Positions 37,119 through 46,131 of a stretch of DNA of 64,000 nt are shown piece after piece. The stretch's first letter is position 1, and the number at the start of each line of letters is the position of its first letter. The stretch is from Vibrio marinisediminis (GTDB lineage Bacteria > Pseudomonadota > Gammaproteobacteria > Enterobacterales > Vibrionaceae): positions 62,001 through 126,000 of the forward strand of contig NZ_JACFYF010000006.1 in the NCBI RefSeq assembly GCF_014050145.1. The letters run 5' to 3'. Both the position numbers and the translations under genes were made by a program. Under the pieces are notes generated by a model, which saw nothing but the letters and a program-made list of their open reading frames with translations, had not been told where the DNA came from and did not search any database.

Positions 37119-37446
37119 AAACGTCCTTGTTCTAAACGATTGAATTACTATACCAATTGGTCATTGTAATTTGCCATGAGTGTAACCTTTGTTTTAGGTC
37201 GTTTTCTAGTGACGCATCGCAGTTCAGCCTTTCACCGCACAAATATTGCAGTTTTATGGCTATCTGTTAGTGCGAAAAAGCCGATTGTCGAGTGACATGC
37301 CACCTTAGCCTAGCTAGATCAAATGCAGCCAATTGCATGTTCGTATACGCCTTATATAGAGAGAACAGATAAATTTGAGTCGCTTCATAGATTTCTAACA
37401 AAAAATAATCGATTCTTAAGCTGAAGATATAAATGAGGCATATCGA
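37119..37446. other. Divergent intergenic region between the cob operon and the SDR-like gene
   Basis: 328 bases without a gene. On the minus strand a TATAGT (37147-37152 on the plus strand as ACTATA) could be the -10 of the cob operon. It overlaps the palindrome ACCAATTGGT (37152-37161). I searched for the conserved B12 box and found no cobalamin riboswitch. GAGG at 37434-37437 is the RBS of the next gene. Confidence 0.4.
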
Positions 37447-38130
37447 GTGGCGACACAACAAATTGTCATAGTAGCCGGGGCTACAGGGCTTATTGGTACT
37501 GAATTGACCAAACTCATGTTAGAAGAGAGAGCAATTGATCATATTTATGCGCTCACTCGTTCAAAACTGCCTTTTACTCACCAAAAACTGCAAGAAATTA
37601 CCGACTCTCAGCTAAGAATTGTTGAATGGGATGATGCGCAACCCTCTCCTGACAAGGGGTATATTTGCCTCGGTTCAACTCGAAAGCAAGCCGGTTCAAA
37701 ACAAGCACTCGAAGCCGTTGATTACCACCTAGTTTGTGAAGTTGCCAAAACCATGAAGTTGCTGGGCGTAAAAAACTTATGTGTCGTGTCCAGTTTAGGC
37801 GCCAATCCCCGCTCTCCTTCCCACTACCTGCGCTGTAAAGGGAAAATGGAACTGGCGTTAGAAAAAATGAATTTTGAGAGTGTCACCTTTGTAAGACCGG
37901 GTCCTTTAGTTGGGTTACGTGACACCCCTAGAGCCGATGAAGCAGTCATACAAAGCCTGCTAAAAGTCGCGCGACCAATAATGCTTGGACCTTTAGCTCG
38001 CTTTGTTCCAATACCTGCCGAGCTTGTCGCAAGATCGATGCTCTACTACTCTTTCGATTCACATCCGCGTCCTGTACAAGTTTTTGATAGTGTTGATATG
38101 AGAGCGCTAATTAAAAAGTATCAGCATTAA
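37447..38130 (+). CDS. NAD(P)-binding atypical SDR (NAD(P)H-binding family)
   Basis: 227 residues with a Rossmann dinucleotide motif VAGATGLIGTEL (about 9-20). CVVSSLGANPRSPSHYLRCKGKMELAL (about 119-145) holds the Tyr-x-x-x-Lys-like segment (Y134, K138), and FVRPGPLVGLRD follows, as in YwnB/HTATIP2-type atypical short-chain dehydrogenases. It may be an oxidoreductase or a redox sensor. The start is GTG. Substrate unknown. Confidence 0.85.
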   Translation: MATQQIVIVAGATGLIGTELTKLMLEERAIDHIYALTRSKLPFTHQKLQEITDSQLRIVEWDDAQPSPDKGYICLGSTRKQAGSKQALEAVDYHLVCEVAKTMKLLGVKNLCVVSSLGANPRSPSHYLRCKGKMELALEKMNFESVTFVRPGPLVGLRDTPRADEAVIQSLLKVARPIMLGPLARFVPIPAELVARSMLYYSFDSHPRPVQVFDSVDMRALIKKYQH

Positions 38131-38574
38131 CAACAAAACATCAGCCGACAAACAAGAGTCACGAAAGCAAAAACCAAAGTAGGTTGGCGTAGAACCAGAG
38201 CGTTATGGATTCTTTTTTATGGAATTGAGCTCATTTGCGAAAGCGCGGTGAAGCAGTGACATCTTGCGAAGCTGCTGATTATTGGTTGTTTTTCGTCACA
38301 TTTGGCAGAGGAAAGTATGCGTTTTGTACAAACGAAAGAAAAGTTAGATAATTTGGAAAATTTCTTTTGTCATTCGAGTAACTCCGTGTATAGTGTACGC
38401 GGCTCTTAAGAAACGAGCTATTAAAAAGATTTAGAAATTTAGAAAAAGTGTTCTCTCAGTCATCTTTCGATACCTGTCGTTTAGCTCCTGCGATTGCTTC
38501 TCTAGAAAATCAAAAAAATAGCTTTTGTTATCAGCTTTAATATTTAATTTAATTTACAACTATAGGTATCTATA
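38131..38574 (+). other. Long intergenic region containing the cold-shock promoter and 5' leader
   Basis: 444 bases. The part up to about 38360 shows no gene. TTGTCA (38367-38372) and TATAGT (38389-38394), separated by 16 bases and with a TG before the -10, make a good promoter. The transcript would start near 38401 and have a leader of roughly 170 bases, the length typical of cspA-type mRNAs whose leaders refold with temperature. Confidence 0.7.
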
Positions 38575-38787
38575 ATGTCTAACAAAATGACTGGTTCAGT
38601 AAAATGGTTCAACGAAACTAAAGGTTTTGGCTTCATTTCTCAAGACAACGGCGGCGCTGACGTATTCGTTCACTTCCGTTCAATCGTTTCTGAAGGCTTC
38701 AAAACTCTTACTGAAGGCCAAAAAGTTAGCTTTGAAGTAGAACAAGGCCAAAAAGGTCCTCAAGCTGCTAACGTAACAACTCTTTAA
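38575..38787 (+). CDS. CspA-family cold shock protein
   Basis: 70 residues forming a single OB-fold. RNP1 KGFGFISQ (about 16-23) and RNP2 VFVHF (about 30-34) give the aromatic single-stranded nucleic acid-binding face. It acts as an RNA chaperone in the cytoplasm. The long 5' leader suggests cold-inducible, post-transcriptional regulation as for cspA. It is close to V. cholerae CspV/CspA, but which paralogue cannot be decided here. Confidence 0.95.
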   Translation: MSNKMTGSVKWFNETKGFGFISQDNGGADVFVHFRSIVSEGFKTLTEGQKVSFEVEQGQKGPQAANVTTL

Positions 38788-38837
38788 TTGTTACCGTTAA
38801 AGACGCAATAAAATTTAATTTTAAAGCGTGATGAATG

Positions 38838-38862
38838 AAAGCGACCTTTGGGTCGCTTTTTT
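38838..38862 (+). terminator. Cold-shock gene terminator
   Basis: AAAGCGACC-TTTG-GGTCGCTTT followed by a T-run, 50 bases after the stop codon. Confidence 0.95.
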
Positions 38863-39223
38863 GTTGTCTCTAATCTTATTCTCATCACTACCCTATTCAG
38901 CTGCAATATCAGTTCAATGACATCCAGTCACTGCGCAGTTCCTCCCATATTCCTACGATGACTTATCATCTTTTCTCACATCAATTTACGATGTCAAATA
39001 TTCAACTCGTCAAATATCAGGCGCAAACCATACCGAACTAACATTTTCAAACTCATCATTAGCAACAATATTGACCAATAAAATTAACATAGGTTAATGT
39101 ATGATAGAGTAACCACACTAAGGCTAATGTTTTACAAATATTGAAACGTTAGCGTTTAGGAGTATTTGACACTGAACTCCCGTTTAGCTTTAAGCCAAAA
39201 CAAACATCGCTTCGGAGCCATTG
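38863..39223 (+). other. Intergenic region with a leader hairpin before an HD-GYP gene
   Basis: About 360 bases without a gene. GCTAATGTTT (39123-39132) and AAACGTTAGC (39144-39153) form a 10-bp stem (one G-U pair) with an 11-nt loop, followed by TTTAGGAG. A -10-like TATGAT occurs at 39100-39105 without a well-spaced -35. I see no match to known cyclic-di-GMP riboswitches. Confidence 0.35.
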
Positions 39224-40381
39224 ATGCTGGATTATTATAAATTGGACTTAATCGCGAGAAAAAATAAAAAATTTACCTCTTTAACCAGCGACATATTTGA
39301 ATACGTAAGACAATTTTATCCATGTCTAGGACGGATATCTTTGGTTACTATTGATGGTGATTGCCTTTCAACCTATCACACCGAAGATATCGCACCCAGT
39401 GATCAATCCTTAGAATTTGAAGAGATAGTCATACGTCAAGGCTCAAGTATCGAACAAATCATTTCTCAATCTCAATATCGTATTATTAATAACATCAATC
39501 AGTTACCTGATAACCGTCATGTTCAAATGCTAAAAACGTCTGGTTACGTCAGCAGCCTTGCCTACCCTGTAGTTCACCATGACAAGGTTATCAGTATTAT
39601 TTTCTTCAATTCAAAAACACCTCATTTATTTCAAAATAATGAGATTAAAAAAGACTTTTTTTATGTGGCGCAAATCATCGCCACATTGCAAATATTGGTA
39701 TTTGAGCGTCAAAGCCATTTTGATAAATTACTAACCATTGCACTAAAAATTGGTCATGAAAGAGACCCAGAAACTGCTCAGCATTTAGTGAGGATTGGGC
39801 GATACAGTGAAGCGCTAGCGCGTTTACTCACTAAACATAAGCCCGAAATTACCACTGAATTTATCCATAGAATTAAATGCTATGCACCGTTTCACGACAT
39901 TGGTAAATACAGAATTCCGGACGAAGTATTATTCAGCACTAATACATTTTCTTCAGCGGAAAGAGCGATTATGAATAAACACACCATCTATGGTGAAGAA
40001 ATTATTGCCAATGTCGTTGATATGGCCGATCTAACCAATATTCCATCAGAAGAAGTTACTTTTTTGAAAAACATCATTCGACATCATCATGAGGCATTTG
40101 ATGGAACAGGACATCCGGATGGGTTATCAAACGTGCATATCCCGTTAGAAGCCCGTATTGTTACCCTGGCAGATGTCTTTGACGCTCTACTAACCAAGCG
40201 ACCTTATAAAGACCCTTGGACACTGGACCAAGTGATCGAATTCGTCAAAGCCAAGTCAGGCTACCTATTTGATCCGTTATGTGTACAGGTGCTATTGGAA
40301 AATTTAGACGAAATGATGACGATTCGGCAAACATTCGCTGATGAACCAAGTGAGGAACACCGCCTCTCGACTTGCGTTTAG
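39224..40381 (+). CDS. HD-GYP-type phosphodiesterase with N-terminal GAF-like domain
   Basis: 385 residues. The N-terminal region (about 15-165) looks like a GAF sensor, ending in SLAYPVVHHDKVISIIFFNS. The C-terminal HD-GYP domain (about 178-370) has HERDPETAQHLVRIGRYS, PFHDIGKYRIPDEVL and HHHEAFDGTGHPDGL. The HD metal ligands are kept, but GYP reads GHP. No TM segment, so it is cytosolic. GGAG 6 bases upstream selects ATG 39224 over TTG 39221. It likely hydrolyses cyclic di-GMP, though the altered motif makes activity less certain. Confidence 0.88.
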   Translation: MLDYYKLDLIARKNKKFTSLTSDIFEYVRQFYPCLGRISLVTIDGDCLSTYHTEDIAPSDQSLEFEEIVIRQGSSIEQIISQSQYRIINNINQLPDNRHVQMLKTSGYVSSLAYPVVHHDKVISIIFFNSKTPHLFQNNEIKKDFFYVAQIIATLQILVFERQSHFDKLLTIALKIGHERDPETAQHLVRIGRYSEALARLLTKHKPEITTEFIHRIKCYAPFHDIGKYRIPDEVLFSTNTFSSAERAIMNKHTIYGEEIIANVVDMADLTNIPSEEVTFLKNIIRHHHEAFDGTGHPDGLSNVHIPLEARIVTLADVFDALLTKRPYKDPWTLDQVIEFVKAKSGYLFDPLCVQVLLENLDEMMTIRQTFADEPSEEHRLSTCV

Positions 40382-40424
40382 ACGATCCAATCCTAGCTCA
40401 ACCCGGTAAAATAATACTCATCAA

Positions 40425-40462
40425 AAAAGCATCTTAATCTCGTCGATATTAGAGATGCTTTT
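40425..40462. terminator. Bidirectional terminator
   Basis: AAAAGCATCT (40425-40434) pairs with AGATGCTTTT (40453-40462), with A and T tracts at the outer ends, between convergent genes. Confidence 0.75.
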
Positions 40463-40471
40463 AATTTTCAT

Positions 40472-40690
40472 TCACATGCCTTCTTCAACCATTTGCCAAA
40501 TCTTCTTTGCTTTTTCGAAATGGTCAAGTTGGTGTGTCTGTATCCACCAAGTCGCAGCTTCCATCAATAGCTCTGGTTCATCATTCTTGTTAGCAAAGAA
40601 CGCATAAAATGATACGCCAACATTTTCGCCTTTTTGCTCAATCTTTTTACTGCATACGGCAATGATTTTTTCTCTCAAAACGGCTTGCAT
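40472..40690 (-). CDS. Small conserved protein of unknown function (DUF6500-like)
   Basis: 72 residues, soluble. Notable segments are GENVGVSFYAFFANKNDEPELLMEAATWWIQTHQLDHFEKAKKI, split over about residues 21-64. I believe such sequences fall in a small family annotated DUF6500, but I am not certain of the number. No catalytic motif can be seen. It has its own leader, an RBS (AAGGG) and a shared terminator. Function unknown. Confidence 0.7.
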   Translation of the reverse strand: MQAVLREKIIAVCSKKIEQKGENVGVSFYAFFANKNDEPELLMEAATWWIQTHQLDHFEKAKKIWQMVEEGM

Positions 40691-40973
40691 TGTGTTTCCC
40701 TTCTTAATTGTGCTGGGTAAATATTAAACAAATATGCTAATTTTACAGCAAGCATAAAATAACTGTATATTTATACAGTTAAAATAAATTAACGACAACA
40801 CCCATACCATTAATAAGAGCTGTTTATTTGCCAAACATCCCGTCCCGTACTCCTAACTAAGCAATCCATTCTTCAAAGGCATGAAAAAACAGCTATCAGC
40901 GCCTCACTACGTTGCTTACAAACGAGCACGGTGTTCTAATAGCTAAATAGTTTTCATGTACTTGGATTATTCA

Positions 40974-42398
40974 ATGCAACAAGAACACCAACCTACGTTT
41001 TTCTTCTTCGACTACGAAACGTGGGGCACCAGTCCAGCCAAAGATCGACCGAGCCAATTTGCTGGGGTACGTACGGACATGGATTTTAATATCATTGGTG
41101 ATCCTCTTGTTATCTATTGTCAGCCACCTTCCGACTACTTACCATCTCCAGAAGCGGCACTGATTACGGGTATCACACCGCAGCTCGCCGCGAGTAAAGG
41201 CTTGCCAGAACCGGAATTTATCGCACAAATCCATCAGCAACTTGCCACACCTAATACCATTAACTTGGGTTACAACAGCATCCGCTTTGATGATGAAGTG
41301 ACACGTTACACCTGTTACCGCAATTTCATTGACCCGTATGCTTGGAGCTGGCAAAACGGTAACTCTCGTTGGGATTTACTCGATCTTATGCGAGCTTGTT
41401 ATGCTCTTCGCCCTGAAGGCATCGAATGGCCAGAAAATGAAGAGGGTCATATCAGTTTTAAGCTTGAGCATCTTTCTGTAGCTAACGGTATCGAACATAC
41501 GAATGCGCACGATGCTATGGCAGATGTTATTGCCACCATTGAGATGGCAAAAAAAGTCAAAGCCGCTCAACCAAAACTGTTCGATTACTTCTTAAACATG
41601 CGCCACAAGCGCAAGCTCAATGATCTAATCGATATTGTTAATATGACACCGCTAATGCACGTTTCTGGCATGCTTGGTCGTGAATGCAGTTACACCAGTT
41701 GGATTGTGCCTGTGGCATGGCACCCAACAAACCAAAATGCCGTCATTGTTATTGATTTAGCGAAAGACCCTCAAGCTATCTTAGATCTGGATAGTGAACA
41801 ATTGAGAGAACGCCTTTACACCAAACGCACTGACTTAGCACCAGATGAGTTGCCAGTACCGATCAAATTGGTTCATATAAATAAATGCCCTATTCTCGCG
41901 CCAGCCAAAACACTTACGGCAGAAAATGCTGACAACATTGGCATTGATCGTGAGCAGTGCTTGAAAAACTTACAGTTGCTTCGTCAGCACCCTGAGATCC
42001 GCGAAAAACTGATAGGGGTATTTGCCGTCGACCGTGAATTTGATAGTGTTCAAGATGTCGATGCCCAACTGTATGACAGCTTTTTCTCGCCAGCCGATCG
42101 CGCTGCAATGGACATTATTCGCCAAACACCACCTGAGCAACTTGGTGGACTAGATATTACCTTCAACGACAAACGTATCGACCCGTTACTGTTTAGGTAC
42201 CGTGCACGTAATTTCCCGTGGACACTAACAGAACAAGAGCAACAACGCTGGATGAATCACAGCCGTGACTACTTCCAAAGTCGAATAGACGACTACATGC
42301 TAAATCTTGAAAACTTAGTTCACGAACATGAAAGTGATACAAAGAAAATCACTCTATTAAAATCGGTCTATCACTACGTCGAGAAGCTCGTCTCTTAA
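40974..42398 (+). CDS. sbcB: Exodeoxyribonuclease I
   Basis: 474 residues, like E. coli ExoI (475). The DEDDh nuclease motifs are FFDYETWGTSPAKDRPSQFAG (Exo I; Asp and Glu at about 13-15) and NSIRFDDEVTRY. HTNAHDAMADVIATI (about 175-189) carries the last His and Asp. It degrades single-stranded DNA 3' to 5' in recombination and mismatch repair. The start at 40974 is preferred over the in-frame ATG at 40956 on family length. Monocistronic. Confidence 0.97.
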   Translation: MQQEHQPTFFFFDYETWGTSPAKDRPSQFAGVRTDMDFNIIGDPLVIYCQPPSDYLPSPEAALITGITPQLAASKGLPEPEFIAQIHQQLATPNTINLGYNSIRFDDEVTRYTCYRNFIDPYAWSWQNGNSRWDLLDLMRACYALRPEGIEWPENEEGHISFKLEHLSVANGIEHTNAHDAMADVIATIEMAKKVKAAQPKLFDYFLNMRHKRKLNDLIDIVNMTPLMHVSGMLGRECSYTSWIVPVAWHPTNQNAVIVIDLAKDPQAILDLDSEQLRERLYTKRTDLAPDELPVPIKLVHINKCPILAPAKTLTAENADNIGIDREQCLKNLQLLRQHPEIREKLIGVFAVDREFDSVQDVDAQLYDSFFSPADRAAMDIIRQTPPEQLGGLDITFNDKRIDPLLFRYRARNFPWTLTEQEQQRWMNHSRDYFQSRIDDYMLNLENLVHEHESDTKKITLLKSVYHYVEKLVS

Positions 42399-42453
42399 CT
42401 TATCTCTTAAGTACAACGTTTCTCGGCGTTAAATTTGTTAACGGCGCAGTAAT

Positions 42454-42819
42454 ATGGCTCAAAATTTACTTAAATACGTGGTTTCAATGGGGCTGATCCT
42501 ACTCTGCCTCTTGGCTGGCGTGAATATCCAAAATCTACTGGGTACCTCCATACCCGGTAGTATCATTGGCATGTTAATCCTATTTGGGTTAATGGCTGGT
42601 GGGCTTGTACCTGGAGAGTGGGTCAAACCTAGCGCAAATCTTTTTATCCGCTATATGATTCTTCTGTTCGTTCCTATCAGTGTTGGACTAATGGACCATT
42701 TCGATACTCTGATCAGTAATGCTCTACCGATACTTGCCGCAGCAGTCGGTAGCACGTTTATTGTACTCATTGCTTTGGGGTTGATGCTTGACCGATTGCT
42801 GAAGCGAGGACAGAAGTAA
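42454..42819 (+). CDS. LrgA/CidA-family membrane protein
   Basis: 121 residues with four TM helices and the family motif [24 protein letters not shown] (about 30-53), followed by [12 protein letters not shown]. LrgA/CidA proteins are holin-like and have been linked to control of murein hydrolases and to pyruvate and overflow-metabolite transport. Its stop overlaps the LrgB-like start by one base (TAATG). The pair resembles E. coli YohJ-YohK, which is likewise next to cdd. Confidence 0.92.
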   Translation: MAQNLLKYVVSMGLILLCLLAGVNIQNLLGTSIPGSIIGMLILFGLMAGGLVPGEWVKPSANLFIRYMILLFVPISVGLMDHFDTLISNALPILAAAVGSTFIVLIALGLMLDRLLKRGQK

Positions 42820-43496
42820 TGTGGATGCTCGTATCAATTGTCGTATTTTTCTTTGCAAGATGGCTTAGCCGCAAGTGCAATACGCCACTTATGAACCCTT
42901 TGTTAATCAGCATCTCTATACTGATCCCTTTGCTGACTTATTTCAAAGTACCGTTTGATACTTATTATGCAGAGAACGAATGGCTCAGTTTTATGCTGCA
43001 ACCCGCGGTAGTCGCATTGGCATACCCACTCTATGAGCAACTTCCTCAAATTCGCGCTAACTGGCGCATTGTTATGCTCGCTTGTGGTGTAGGAAGCCTA
43101 ATGTCGATGCTAAGCAGTACTTTGATAGCGGTCGGATTACAAACTGACTTGTCTCTGATTGCCAGTTTACTGGGTAAATCCGTCACCACACCAATTGCCA
43201 TGGAAGTCTCTCGAAACTTGGGAGGCGAACCCGCTATTGCAGCGATCCTAGTATTGCTGGTGGGTTTATTCGGTGCGATTCTCGCTTACCCAATCTATAA
43301 CATGCTCAACATTACCCACCCGATTGCCAGAGGGCTAACTATGGGGACTGTCTCTCACGCTTTAGGAACTGCGACTTGTGCAGAAAAAAATGGTGAAGAT
43401 GCTGCGTTTAGCTCACTCGCGTTGGTACTTTGCGGCGTGATCACTTCAATACTTGCCCCATCATTCTTTGCTATTGCGCTATGGTTAAGCGCATAG
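42819..43496 (+). CDS. LrgB/CidB-family membrane protein
   Basis: 225 residues with six or more TM helices and the conserved LLGKSVTTPIAMEVSRNLGG (about 126-145) and MGTVSHALGTATCAEKNGED (about 177-196) segments of the LrgB/YohK family. It works with the preceding LrgA-like protein. The order lrgA-like, lrgB-like, cdd is the same as yohJ-yohK-cdd in E. coli, which hints at a link with nucleoside metabolism rather than lysis. Confidence 0.92.
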   Translation: MWMLVSIVVFFFARWLSRKCNTPLMNPLLISISILIPLLTYFKVPFDTYYAENEWLSFMLQPAVVALAYPLYEQLPQIRANWRIVMLACGVGSLMSMLSSTLIAVGLQTDLSLIASLLGKSVTTPIAMEVSRNLGGEPAIAAILVLLVGLFGAILAYPIYNMLNITHPIARGLTMGTVSHALGTATCAEKNGEDAAFSSLALVLCGVITSILAPSFFAIALWLSA

Positions 43497-43564
43497 GTTA
43501 AAGTTTGAGCAACGCACGTCTCTGAGGTCATTCTTCTTGTGTGACCTCTCTCTAATTATGCAAT

Positions 43565-43582
43565 AATGTAATCTATTACATT
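43565..43582. promoter_or_regulatory. Perfect 18-bp inverted repeat upstream of cdd
   Basis: AATGTAATCTATTACATT has exact 8-base arms around CT. It lies about 115 bases before the cdd start. The form recalls Fur-superfamily (Zur-like) sites, which have the AATGTTATA..TATAACATT pattern, but spacing differs by a base. CytR/CRP control would be the usual expectation for cdd. Confidence 0.4.
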
Positions 43583-43695
43583 TCATACAGCGATCGTCGT
43601 CACAGTTTAATCTCTCGACCACCATAGAATGTAAATTCAAAGGTAAGCAGAGTTCACCCTCTATTTATCGCTATCGCATTACTAAAGGATTTCTT

Positions 43696-44583
43696 ATGAG
43701 AAGCCGTATCGAGCTGGCATTGCAACAACTACCTTCAAAAATAGAACACTTCTTAACGCCAATAGTAATGGCTGACGACTTTGACGCCACATTGAGTGCT
43801 GAGCAATATAGCCACCTATTAGAAATCTCTGATATGGAAGACGCAAAACTACGCGTTGCCCTATTACCACTTGCGGCGGCCTATTCCTACGCGCCTATCT
43901 CAAATTTCTATGTGGGTGCAATCGTTCGTGGCTTATCAGGAAAATTATATTTTGGTGCCAATCTTGAGATCTCCGGTGCGCAACTAGGACAAACGGTCCA
44001 TGCTGAGCAATCAGCAATTAGCCACGCGTGGATGAAAGGCGAGCAAGGGTTATCAGATATTACGATTAACTTCAGCCCATGCGGTCACTGTCGCCAATTC
44101 ATGAACGAACTTACCACCGCCGATAAACTGATTGTTCAATTGCCTGAACGTGATGAAATGACGCTACAACAATACTTGCCTGAGTCATTTGGTCCTGCCG
44201 ATCTGGGTGTCGAATCCGGTTTAATGGCGCCGACAGATCACGGTCAAGCTGTGCAAGACGAAGATCCGCTGGTCATCTCTGCGTTAACAGCACTGAATCG
44301 CAGCCATGCACCATATACTCGTAACTTAAGTGGTGTAGCCATCAAACTTAGCAATGGAAGCCTGTATCAAGGTGGTTACGCTGAAAACGCAGCCTTTAAC
44401 CCTAGCCTACCGCCGCTGCAAGTCGCTTTATGCCAAATTTTGTTAGCAGGGCATACTTTCGACGCTATCGAGTCTGCCGCTCTGGTTGAAATGAGTAACG
44501 GCAGTATTAGCCACCTAGCTGATACGCAAGCAACGCTAGAAGTCATTAATCCTGATATACCGCTGACTTACTTAGCGGTATAG
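43696..44583 (+). CDS. cdd: Cytidine deaminase
   Basis: 295 residues, the two-domain E. coli type (294). Zinc and catalytic motifs are [12 protein letters not shown] (about 101-112; the HAE) and PCGHCRQF (about 129-136). A degenerate second domain (about 190-290) contributes to the dimer. It deaminates cytidine and deoxycytidine to uridine and deoxyuridine. The leader has an AAAGGA RBS. The gene ends at a strong palindromic terminator. Confidence 0.97.
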   Translation: MRSRIELALQQLPSKIEHFLTPIVMADDFDATLSAEQYSHLLEISDMEDAKLRVALLPLAAAYSYAPISNFYVGAIVRGLSGKLYFGANLEISGAQLGQTVHAEQSAISHAWMKGEQGLSDITINFSPCGHCRQFMNELTTADKLIVQLPERDEMTLQQYLPESFGPADLGVESGLMAPTDHGQAVQDEDPLVISALTALNRSHAPYTRNLSGVAIKLSNGSLYQGGYAENAAFNPSLPPLQVALCQILLAGHTFDAIESAALVEMSNGSISHLADTQATLEVINPDIPLTYLAV

Positions 44584-44621
44584 CGCGCGGTACAGCAATA
44601 GCTGTAACACTGCGGAAATGT

Positions 44622-44646
44622 AAAAAGGCGCCTAGGCGCCTTTTTA
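44622..44646. terminator. Bidirectional terminator between cdd and an HD-GYP gene
   Basis: AAAAAGGCGCCT / AGGCGCCTTTTT is a fully symmetric inverted repeat with A and T tracts, between convergent genes. Confidence 0.92.
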
Positions 44647-44662
44647 TTTATAGGTAAATGAT

Positions 44663-45874
44663 TTACAGATCAAAAAACGGCGAAGGATCAACTTCGAGGT
44701 TATGTGGCGCGATTGCCTTTTCAATTTTCACCGCGCTATGTTTTAAATCCACATAGCTCACTTCAACATAGCGCTTATATTTGCGTGAATAAAAGCACTT
44801 CACTTCAGGCTTTAGTGGTTCATCAATATTTGATGTCCAGACAATGCCCACTCGACCATCACTCAGTTCAACAACGGAACCCACCGGAAATACACCGATA
44901 CAGTTGATAAACTTGTAAACCAAGTTTTTATCTAAATGGTTCGGCGTTAAGCTCAGTAATATTTTAAATGCTTCAGCAGAACTCATTCCACGTTTGTAGC
45001 AGCGGTCAGCAGTTAAGGCGTCGTATATATCGACAATGCTACTCATACGACCATGAATCGGTAATTGCTCAGCGGTTAACCCTGCAGGGTATCCCGAGCC
45101 GTCGAGTTTCTCATGGTGCATCAAACATACATCACGCGAAACGTCACTAAGTCCTTTGACATTGGTTATAATCTGTTTCGCATAGACCTGGTGAAGCTTC
45201 ATATGCTCAAACTCTTCTGGCGTTAGCCGAGCTGGTTTGTGCAACACTTTATCGTCTACTTTGATTTTGCCAACATCATGTATGATGCCGCCAATCGCCA
45301 TATGCTTTAGTGTTTCTTTAGGCAAACCTAAATGTTTGCCAAAGCTAACGAGTAAACAGGCAACATTCACTGAATGTTCTAGTAGGTATTTGTCTTTGTT
45401 ACGCAACGCAGAGACACACTGCAATGCGTCGGAATCAATTGCGACGGTATCAATAACATCATCAGCCCACTCTTCAATTTCGCCGACATGAATCACTTTG
45501 CCTTCAAAAGTTTGGTTAATGAGCTTTTGTGCTAACCCTTTCGCCTCTCGGATGATCTTCGATGCACGTTTTTGCTGAGTAAAACGACTTTGCTTTTTTG
45601 GTTTAGCTTCAGTAACCGGTGCGACTTCTGGCTCGACAGCTTGCTCAGGCACATCAGAAACAGGGTTAAATACACATCCTTGCGTGGAGAGTTCTCGATC
45701 AACCCACGCAAATTTTACGCCGCTTTTTTTCAATTGATCAATTGCTTGATTGCTTGGAACACGGCCGGCATTAGTCAGATTGACACGTTTACTATGCTCA
45801 ATGGCAGTAACAAACATGCCAATAGTAAGAGTATCTATAGAAATTTTTATTGATTTTTTGAGATCGTACTGCAT
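44663..45874 (-). CDS. HD-GYP cyclic-di-GMP phosphodiesterase with DUF3391 domain
   Basis: 403 residues. The N-terminal DUF3391 region (about 5-110, SIDTLTIGMFVTAIE) precedes an intact HD-GYP domain (about 150-320): LEHSVNVACL, IIHDVGKIKVDDKVLHK, HHEKLDGSGYPAGL and DIYDALTADRCYKRG. All catalytic metal ligands and GYP are present, so it should degrade cyclic di-GMP in the cytosol. This architecture is common in Vibrio. Single gene. Confidence 0.95.
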   Translation of the reverse strand: MQYDLKKSIKISIDTLTIGMFVTAIEHSKRVNLTNAGRVPSNQAIDQLKKSGVKFAWVDRELSTQGCVFNPVSDVPEQAVEPEVAPVTEAKPKKQSRFTQQKRASKIIREAKGLAQKLINQTFEGKVIHVGEIEEWADDVIDTVAIDSDALQCVSALRNKDKYLLEHSVNVACLLVSFGKHLGLPKETLKHMAIGGIIHDVGKIKVDDKVLHKPARLTPEEFEHMKLHQVYAKQIITNVKGLSDVSRDVCLMHHEKLDGSGYPAGLTAEQLPIHGRMSSIVDIYDALTADRCYKRGMSSAEAFKILLSLTPNHLDKNLVYKFINCIGVFPVGSVVELSDGRVGIVWTSNIDEPLKPEVKCFYSRKYKRYVEVSYVDLKHSAVKIEKAIAPHNLEVDPSPFFDL

Positions 45875-46046
45875 CGTAATAGCAATCTTCGTGTCCGTTC
45901 AAAAGCTAACTGTGATTATATTACGCTTAATGTAACATTTCCTTACTCAATGTACCGATTGCTCTATTTTCATGCATATTTAAAGTATTATTTAAGTCAC
46001 ATTAATCATAATTTTCTTAAATTGCTCGCATTTCCATCAAATATAT

Positions 46047-46081
46047 AAAACCCAAAATAACCTTAAATTAAATTGGGTTTT
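46047..46081 (-). terminator. Terminator of the response regulator operon
   Basis: AAAACCCAA (46047-46055) pairs with TTGGGTTTT (46073-46081) across a 17-nt loop, about 50 bases downstream of the leftward operon. The rest of the gap up to 45875 shows no gene. Confidence 0.55.
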
Positions 46082-46131
46082 AATCGTAGATAAATTCACC
46101 AGCAACAAAGTCATTCAATGCAAAATGAATT

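Noticed and set aside
37119-37446. Cobalamin riboswitch before the cob operon
   Set aside because: No B12 box or matching downstream element could be found on the minus strand.
38863-39223. Cyclic-di-GMP riboswitch upstream of the GAF-HD-GYP gene
   Set aside because: Neither class I nor class II conserved core motifs are present; only a simple hairpin is seen.
44622-44646. Fully symmetric palindrome as an operator
   Set aside because: A and T tracts at its ends and its place between convergent stops make it a bidirectional terminator.
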